Positions 4,452 to 7,904 of a stretch of 7,904 nt of DNA are shown here, in pieces (the stretch's first letter is position 1; each line of letters opens with the position of its first letter). Below the pieces are notes generated by a model that was not told the origin of the DNA, did not search any database, and saw only the letters and a list, made by a program, of their open reading frames with translations. The DNA comes from Candidatus Zixiibacteriota bacterium (GTDB taxonomy: Bacteria; Zixibacteria; MSB-5A5; GN15; FEB-12), in the NCBI GenBank assembly GCA_016213305.1, contig JACRAV010000123.1, positions 1 through 7,904 of the forward strand, written 5' to 3'. The translations under genes were made by a program, and so were the position numbers.

Positions 4452-6791
4452 CTATTTCGCTTCGGTCGCGTCGGATGCACCGGTTCCGAAGATCAATCCC
4501 TTGAACCTCTGGTAGGCAAACGAGACCGCCAGCAGGATGATGCCAAGGCCCATAAATGAGAATATCCGATACAGGCCGCTTAAGAAAGCCAGGTCCCACA
4601 GGAAGATCTTCAGAATAGTCACGCCAAACAGCACGATCGCGGCCATACGCAGAGGTCTTCGGCGACGCCATATCCCGAGCGACATCATGATCCCCGAATA
4701 GACCAGCCAGACCGCCGAAAGCGTCAGCTGTTGCATGTTGGCGAGTGATTGTCTCTGATCTAAAGAAAGAGAGCGGGACTGGGCCAGCAGTTCACGCGAG
4801 CGATCGAAAATATCCCAGATCTCGACCGTGAGAAACCAGAGACCCAAAACAAACAGGCCGACACGGGCCGCCGTTACAAAGTCGTTGTACGGACTTCCGA
4901 GATCAGCGATCCTGGCGTAGAATCTTTGCGACCAGAACAGGGCCAGTCCGACTGCAAACATTGCCAGGGCCCGATAATTCAACAGGAAGGCGAAGCGCTC
5001 CGGCGGATCGTACGAGCGGCCGGAAATCAATACCCACAACAGGCCGAGCTCGAGTGCCAATAAAGAAGCGACCAGAATGACCTGCGATCGCGACTTCACG
5101 CCCACCATCATCAACATGACCGACAGGAAAGCCCAGGCCATCGAAAGCGTCAGATTGACCGTCAGCTTCGGCGAGGTTGTCATGATCAGCTGACCCTTGA
5201 CGGCGGCGAGATAGCGGAAATAATCGAGCGTTTCGGTGGTGACGAGCAAAAATATAGTGAAACACCAGGCCCCACTCAGCAGCTGGGACAATGTATTGCC
5301 ATGTTTGGCGTCTGTGGCTCCCAGAGTGCGCGCCCCCCAGATAAGAGCCACGGTGAGCGATATGATGGCGACTGCCCGCTCATTTATGAGAAGCGTGAAC
5401 GCCTTGATCGGCTCGAACGTGACCATATCCGGGATCACAATCAAGAGATAGAGAGTCAACAGCATCTGGCCGAAAGCGCCGTATCTGAGAGCGCCGATAT
5501 TCCACCGTCCGGCGGCCCAGGTCACCAGCAGGGCTTCGCCCGCGAGTGCTGTAATGAGCCGGTAGCCGCCAAGTTCGACGGCCGTTGCGGCGATCAGAAA
5601 GGCGATCGCGTGCAAAAGATACTGGTCGGAGAGCCGGCAATCGTCGGAACGCCGGGAACGCAGGGCCACGGCGGCGGCCGTGTACAAGGCGCCGACCACC
5701 AGCAGGAGAATAGCCAGCAAATCGGGATAGTTATGAATGAGGACAAAATACAGGGCGAGATATCCGGCGGCGGCATTGATGCTCGCGAGAACATACTGTC
5801 CTGTGGATCTTGCCTGGCGATTTATAACGGCGAGGAACTCGCCGAGCGCGAAGGTCAGCCAGAAGCAGACGATCGCCACCGTCGCGACTATCGCTTTCGG
5901 GACGGCGTAGTAGGCATCGAACCAGCCCACAAACAAGATTATCCAGCCGGCGAATGAGAGGAACTCCAGCGCTTGCCATCTGGGGCGGTAATACGCAATG
6001 GCGCGAACACCGATAGTCAGCAGTCCGATGTAAGTGAAGAAACCGACGTCATGCACCTCGCCGGTGCTCAACAAATACGGCGTTAGAAACCCCCCAAGCC
6101 ATGCGAGCACACCGATGGCGAGGGAGTCATGGGCCAGCGCCCGGTAGAAGGCGACGGCGGTCACCAGCGTCATGCCGATAAAGGCCGTTGTCTGAGAAAC
6201 CAGATGGTAGTATCCAAAGGATGCATACACCGACAGATAGAGAATGGCGATACCCGCCCCAACAATACCCTGAGCGAATATTCGGTATGATTTAACATGC
6301 ATGGTGCGGCCAAATACCAGGAGGGCGGCGCCGGCCACGATACCTAGGCCAACGCGGACCGGTTCGGAAATCCAGTTGTTGTCGAACGCGTACTTGAGAA
6401 AGAACGCCGTGCCGAATACCAGCGCCAGGGCGCCGATCCAGTTGAGCAGTTTGCCGCCCACCAGAGCTTCCCATTCTTTCTGCGAGGCCGAGGGAACTTT
6501 GGGCGTCGGCGGCGCGGCTGGGGGGGGCGGAACCGGGGCGACAGGCCGTGGCGGCGGAGGAGCTTGAGGCGGCGGCGGCGCTGACAGGGGAGCAGTCGCA
6601 GGCCGCGGATGCTCAGCCACCGGCGCAGTTGGTCTCGGGGGGGCCGCAGGGGAGCCGACGCGAGCGCGGAGTTCCTCGATGTCGCCCTGAAGATCATCCA
6701 CGCGTCGCTTGAGCATGGTAATCTGGACGACCGCAAACACGGTCGCAATGGGGATGGCGAGTATGAGCAGGGCCAACAGGGCGTATTCCAA
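4452..6791 (-). CDS. DUF2339 family polytopic membrane protein
   Basis: A 779-residue membrane protein of unknown function. In order: a first transmembrane helix (about 3-25); a short charged, probably coiled-coil stretch, KRRVDDLQGDIEELRARV (28-45); a long Pro/Ala-rich linker (about 47-100); the DUF2339 signature with LLNWIGALALVFG (115-127) and FLKYAFDNNW (131-140); then well over fifteen further hydrophobic segments to a basic C-terminus. The family is widespread and has no assigned biochemical role; an envelope or transport-related function is only a guess. The start is TTG at 6791-6789. It is preceded by GGGAGGA with four bases between, a strong ribosome binding site, and it keeps the first membrane helix, which the next in-frame ATG (residue 26) would lose. 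It appears to be monocistronic. I could not identify a convincing promoter upstream. Confidence 0.93.
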   Translation of the reverse strand: MEYALLALLILAIPIATVFAVVQITMLKRRVDDLQGDIEELRARVGSPAAPPRPTAPVAEHPRPATAPLSAPPPPQAPPPPRPVAPVPPPPAAPPTPKVPSASQKEWEALVGGKLLNWIGALALVFGTAFFLKYAFDNNWISEPVRVGLGIVAGAALLVFGRTMHVKSYRIFAQGIVGAGIAILYLSVYASFGYYHLVSQTTAFIGMTLVTAVAFYRALAHDSLAIGVLAWLGGFLTPYLLSTGEVHDVGFFTYIGLLTIGVRAIAYYRPRWQALEFLSFAGWIILFVGWFDAYYAVPKAIVATVAIVCFWLTFALGEFLAVINRQARSTGQYVLASINAAAGYLALYFVLIHNYPDLLAILLLVVGALYTAAAVALRSRRSDDCRLSDQYLLHAIAFLIAATAVELGGYRLITALAGEALLVTWAAGRWNIGALRYGAFGQMLLTLYLLIVIPDMVTFEPIKAFTLLINERAVAIISLTVALIWGARTLGATDAKHGNTLSQLLSGAWCFTIFLLVTTETLDYFRYLAAVKGQLIMTTSPKLTVNLTLSMAWAFLSVMLMMVGVKSRSQVILVASLLALELGLLWVLISGRSYDPPERFAFLLNYRALAMFAVGLALFWSQRFYARIADLGSPYNDFVTAARVGLFVLGLWFLTVEIWDIFDRSRELLAQSRSLSLDQRQSLANMQQLTLSAVWLVYSGIMMSLGIWRRRRPLRMAAIVLFGVTILKIFLWDLAFLSGLYRIFSFMGLGIILLAVSFAYQRFKGLIFGTGASDATEAK

Positions 6792-6909
6792 GAAATCCTC
6801 CCGTCGTGAATAGCAATCGGTTCCGAATGGTGCCGGTTGCTGGTTGCAAAAGTAACGGTCTGCGGAAATCGTGTGACGGTCAACAATAATCTTGTCGATG
6901 ATCGGTTCG
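6792..6909. other. Non-coding upstream region of the DUF2339 gene
   Basis: This part of the 285-base gap between the DUF2339 start and the lysine-rich gene holds the DUF2339 ribosome binding site (GGGAGGA on the minus strand, 6796-6802). A TTGACC on the minus strand (6882-6877) could be a -35 box, but the bases at the right distance (GACCGT) do not resemble a -10. I see no gene or RNA family here. Confidence 0.5.
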
Positions 6910-6964
6910 GGCCGGGGCTTGGCGGATGGTCAGGGCGCTTCTCGGGCGACCGGCCACTTTTTTT
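6910..6964 (+). terminator. Terminator-like hairpin plus T7, plus-strand orientation
   Basis: GGCCGG (6910-6915) is perfectly complementary to CCGGCC (6950-6955), enclosing 34 GC-rich bases, and is followed by AC and seven T (6958-6964). An alternative inner pairing is GGTC with GACC. The long loop makes it weaker than a textbook terminator, and no plus-strand gene lies upstream within the gap. It could end antisense or small-RNA transcription, or be chance. Confidence 0.3.
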
Positions 6965-6965
6965 G

Positions 6966-6995
6966 TTGCGAAGAGTTTTAATAAACCGGTAAGAT
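6966..6995 (+). promoter_or_regulatory. Candidate promoter for the lysine-rich small gene
   Basis: TTGCGA (6966-6971, 4 of 6) and TAAGAT (6990-6995, 4 of 6) are separated by 18 bases, placing initiation near 7002 and leaving a leader of about 75 bases. The leader has a perfect palindrome AGTGCGCACT (7007-7016) and a small hairpin, ATGTG (7048-7052) with CACAT (7059-7063), directly before the ribosome binding site. Only a moderate match. Confidence 0.35.
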
Positions 6996-7076
6996 GTTAT
7001 CCGTCGAGTGCGCACTGCGCGCCGATAACGAGAATCCCCAACAGGGAATGTGTTGAACCACATCAGGAGGTCCGTT

Positions 7077-7133
7077 ATGGCGAAAGGCAAGAACAAGCCG
7101 GCCAAGGAAAAAAAGAAACCCAAAAAGAAATAA
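7077..7133 (+). CDS. Lysine-rich micro-protein, 18 residues
   Basis: The reading frame encodes MAKGKNKPAKEKKKPKKK and ends in TAA. Ten of 18 residues are lysine, with one glutamate and no hydrophobic residue beyond Met, Ala and Pro, so a very basic, probably disordered peptide that could bind nucleic acid, ribosomes or acidic surfaces. Evidence that it is a real gene: a full AGGAGG Shine-Dalgarno (7065-7070) exactly six bases before the ATG, a plausible promoter upstream, and a strong rho-independent terminator 36 bases after the stop, together making a complete single-gene transcription unit. I recall short 'MAKG...K-rich' annotated proteins in other bacteria, but cannot confirm a family from sequence alone. 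Function unknown. Confidence 0.72.
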   Translation: MAKGKNKPAKEKKKPKKK

Positions 7134-7168
7134 TCAGCTTTTACGGTTTCAGATTTCTTTAGAATGAG

Positions 7169-7202
7169 ACGGGTCGCTCCACCAGCGGCCCGTTTCTTTA
7201 TT
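7169..7202 (+). terminator. Rho-independent terminator of the lysine-rich gene
   Basis: Arms ACGGG-T-CGCT (7169-7178) and AGCG-G-CCCGT (7184-7193) pair over ten positions with one T-G wobble around the loop CCACC, followed at once by TTCTTTATT (7194-7202). It is a classical intrinsic terminator for a plus-strand transcript, and the lysine-rich gene is the only coding sequence just upstream. Confidence 0.85.
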
Positions 7203-7239
7203 GGTGCAGTGTGACGTCGGGTGTACGCACGTGCCTACG

Positions 7240-7324
7240 AATATTGTGGTGTCAGGTGTCCCCACCTGACACTCTTTGAATCGATCGACTACAAGGCGGT
7301 CAGGTGAGGGCACCTGACCACACC
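7240..7324. repeat. Paired-hairpin element, copy A
   Basis: Left hairpin: perfect 10-base arms GTGTCAGGTG (7249-7258) and CACCTGACAC (7263-7272), loop TCCC. Right hairpin: perfect 9-base arms GGTCAGGTG (7298-7306) and CACCTGACC (7311-7319), loop AGGG. They are joined by 25 bases starting TCTT and ending near CTACAAGG. The first 37 bases (7240-7276) recur in copy B with a single difference. Confidence 0.8.
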
Positions 7325-7330
7325 TCCCAT

Positions 7331-7354
7331 CGCGTTTCGACTGCGCTCAACGCG
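7331..7354. repeat. Small inverted repeat with CGCGTT arms
   Basis: CGCGTT (7331-7336) pairs with AACGCG (7349-7354) around 12 bases. Its first arm is part of CGCGTTTCGAC, which recurs at 7553-7563 just ahead of the second 24-base hairpin, suggesting a truncated or shared repeat unit. Confidence 0.45.
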
Positions 7355-7384
7355 ACGTCTCGAATCAGCCGGTCAGCAACGAAG

Positions 7385-7408
7385 TCACCCTGAGCTTGTC
7401 GAAGGGTG
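7385..7408. repeat. 24-base hairpin (CACCCT / AGGGTG with central GAGCTTGTCGA), copy 1
   Basis: CACCCT (7386-7391) pairs with AGGGTG (7403-7408) around GAGCTTGTCGA. The whole 24 bases recur unchanged at 7565-7588. Read on the other strand the core is CTTCGACAAGCTCAGGGTGA, a motif I recall as dispersed in many environmental bacterial genomes. No T-run follows, so it is not a standard intrinsic terminator. Confidence 0.75.
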
Positions 7409-7415
7409 TCACAGG

Positions 7416-7437
7416 CAGGCCTCGACAAGCTCGGCCT
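7416..7437. repeat. Related hairpin in opposite orientation (CAGGCC / GGCCTG)
   Basis: CAGGCC pairs with GGCCTG around TCGACAAGCTC. The core CGACAAGCTC (7423-7432) is the reverse complement of the GAGCTTGTCG core of the 24-base hairpins, so this looks like a diverged inverted copy of that family with a different stem. Confidence 0.55.
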
Positions 7438-7452
7438 GACTCGATCATCTGT

Positions 7453-7543
7453 AATATAGTGGTGTCAGGTGTCCCCACCTGACACTCTTAAGAACGTTCG
7501 AGCTAACAAGCCGTCAGGTCGGGAGGCCTGACGGCACACCACT
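7453..7543. repeat. Paired-hairpin element, copy B
   Basis: Left hairpin: GTGTCAGGTG (7462-7471) and CACCTGACAC (7476-7485), loop TCCC, identical to copy A. Right hairpin: GCCGTCAGG (7510-7518) and CCTGACGGC (7527-7535). The outer ends AGTGGTGT (7458-7465) and ACACCACT (7536-7543) are a perfect 8-base terminal inverted repeat, giving an 86-base MITE-like unit. The right hairpin and the linker have diverged from copy A while keeping TCTT, GAA, TCGA and ACAAG. Confidence 0.8.
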
Positions 7544-7564
7544 GGCTACTGTCGCGTTTCGACC

Positions 7565-7589
7565 TCACCCTGAGCTTGTCGAAGGGTGA
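7565..7589. repeat. 24-base hairpin, copy 2, at the 3' end of the transporter gene
   Basis: Identical to 7385-7408, with arms extending to TCACCCT (7565-7571) and AGGGTGA (7583-7589). It begins 5 bases after the stop of the minus-strand transporter gene, so it will form at the 3' end of that message and could protect it or weakly aid termination. There is no T-run on the minus strand to make a clear intrinsic terminator. Confidence 0.7.
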
Positions 7590-7594
7590 CGCGG

Positions 7595-7904
7595 TCACTT
7601 GATCTCTTCCCCTCGCGTGCGGGCGGAGCCGGCGTCGTCGGTTTCGAGTGAGAACGGCGTGAAGTTGGTGTTCCAGTCGTAGTAGTCTTCGTTCTCGATT
7701 CGTTTGAGGAATCGCACGATCTTATAGGTGAACGGCGTCGCCAGCGTCTCCCACAACACTTTCAACGCGTAGTTGCCGAGCATAACGCTGATTACATTGT
7801 CGGGGCTCCAGACTCCCCAGAAAGCGGCCGGATAGAATATCAGCGAATCGACCGCCTCGCCGACGATGGTCGAGCCGATGGTGCGCATCCAGAGGAATCG
7901 ACCC
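7595..7904 (-). CDS. yhhQ: Queuosine precursor transporter, YhhQ/VUT family (partial; N-terminus off the right edge)
   Basis: The last 102 codons of an inner-membrane protein that imports a queuosine precursor (7-cyano-7-deazaguanine in characterised members) for tRNA queuosine. The family C-terminal signature is clear: FLWMRTIGSTIVGEAVDSLI with conserved Gly, Glu and Asp, then a hydrophobic segment with NVISVMLGNYALKVLWE, then LATPFTYKIVRFLKR, and a soluble tail with YDWNTNFTPF. The frame stays open to the window end, so the methionine at 7888 lies inside the gene and is not its start. The tail ends after a Glu/Asp/Arg-rich stretch at a TGA. The repeat hairpin at 7565 follows directly. Confidence 0.93.
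   Translation of the reverse strand, partial: GRFLWMRTIGSTIVGEAVDSLIFYPAAFWGVWSPDNVISVMLGNYALKVLWETLATPFTYKIVRFLKRIENEDYYDWNTNFTPFSLETDDAGSARTRGEEIK

Larger units (their letters stand above)
7203..7594. repeat. Gene-free repeat island between the lysine-rich gene and the transporter
   Basis: About 390 bases with no supportable gene on either strand. It is built almost wholly of inverted repeats of at least three kinds: two ~80-base paired-hairpin elements (7240-7324 and 7453-7543), two identical 24-base hairpins (7385-7408 and 7565-7588), and isolated hairpins at 7331-7354 and 7416-7437. The element CGCGTTTCGAC also occurs twice (7331-7341, 7553-7563). The mosaic suggests repeated insertion of short non-autonomous elements at a tolerant site. 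Confidence 0.75.

Noticed and set aside
5301..5957. 218-codon plus-strand open frame inside the DUF2339 gene
   Set aside because: Antisense of a strongly supported membrane protein gene; low-complexity hydrophilic product with no recognisable motif, as expected from the complement of hydrophobic codons.
6344..7123. Long minus-strand open frame overlapping the DUF2339 N-terminus
   Set aside because: Over 6344-6791 it is the DUF2339 coding sequence read in a shifted frame and rich in Arg/Pro; its upstream part is antisense to the lysine-rich gene and lacks a ribosome binding site or recognisable domain.
7240..7590. Possible CRISPR array
   Set aside because: The repeats are internally palindromic, of several different kinds, occur only twice each and are not separated by uniform spacers; no cas gene is present. 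They fit REP/MITE-like elements.
7595..7888. Transporter as a complete 97-residue gene starting at 7888
   Set aside because: The frame stays open to the window end and the residues before that methionine (GRFLW) also fit the YhhQ family, so the methionine is internal and the gene is truncated by the window.

Overview
The window is bacterial, compactly coded and fairly GC-rich. It carries seven confident protein genes of more than 75 codons (two of them cut by the window edges), one convincing 18-codon gene, and two repeat-rich intergenic stretches. The gene content (an anaerobic-type 2-oxoacid:ferredoxin oxidoreductase operon, a stand-alone short citryl-CoA lyase, a DUF2339 membrane protein, a YhhQ-type queuosine-precursor transporter) together with hairpin repeats of the GTCAGG...CCTGAC type suggests an environmental, probably uncultured lineage of the FCB group, perhaps Zixibacteria-like. 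That placement is an impression and not a demonstrated assignment.

Layout. On the minus strand, bases 1-1193 hold an operon read right to left: a SIMIBI-like P-loop ATPase, an 8-Cys 2[4Fe-4S] ferredoxin subunit that starts inside the ATPase stop codon (TGATG), and the N-terminus of a VorB/KorA-type alpha subunit that runs off the left edge. Bases 1194-1441 are a divergent control region with two well-formed back-to-back sigma-70-type promoters. On the plus strand follow a predicted lipoprotein (1442-2254), which looks like a peptidase-MA/gluzincin fold that has lost its HExxH site, a citryl-CoA lyase/citrate synthase-like enzyme (2288-3061), and after a 219-base run of four regularly spaced hairpins an M24 metallopeptidase (3281-4447). 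This gene meets a convergent DUF2339 polytopic membrane protein (4452-6791, minus strand, TTG start) with only 4 bases between them.

Bases 6792-7076 are non-coding and include a terminator-like hairpin plus T7 facing the plus strand. A tiny gene (7077-7133) encodes an 18-residue peptide with ten lysines. It has a consensus Shine-Dalgarno sequence and its own rho-independent terminator. Bases 7203-7594 are a repeat island with two diverged copies of an ~80-base paired-hairpin element and two identical 24-base hairpins of another family. The right edge holds the C-terminal part of a YhhQ-family transporter on the minus strand.

How the genes fit together: the left operon and the citryl-CoA lyase both handle central 2-oxoacid/acyl-CoA chemistry and are driven from one divergent promoter region. 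Whether they belong to one pathway, such as reductive TCA or amino-acid-derived 2-oxoacid oxidation, cannot be settled from this window. The best candidates for undescribed biology are the lysine-rich micro-protein, the phased GTCA...TGAC hairpin arrays, the pseudo-peptidase lipoprotein, and the ATPase tied to the oxidoreductase operon.
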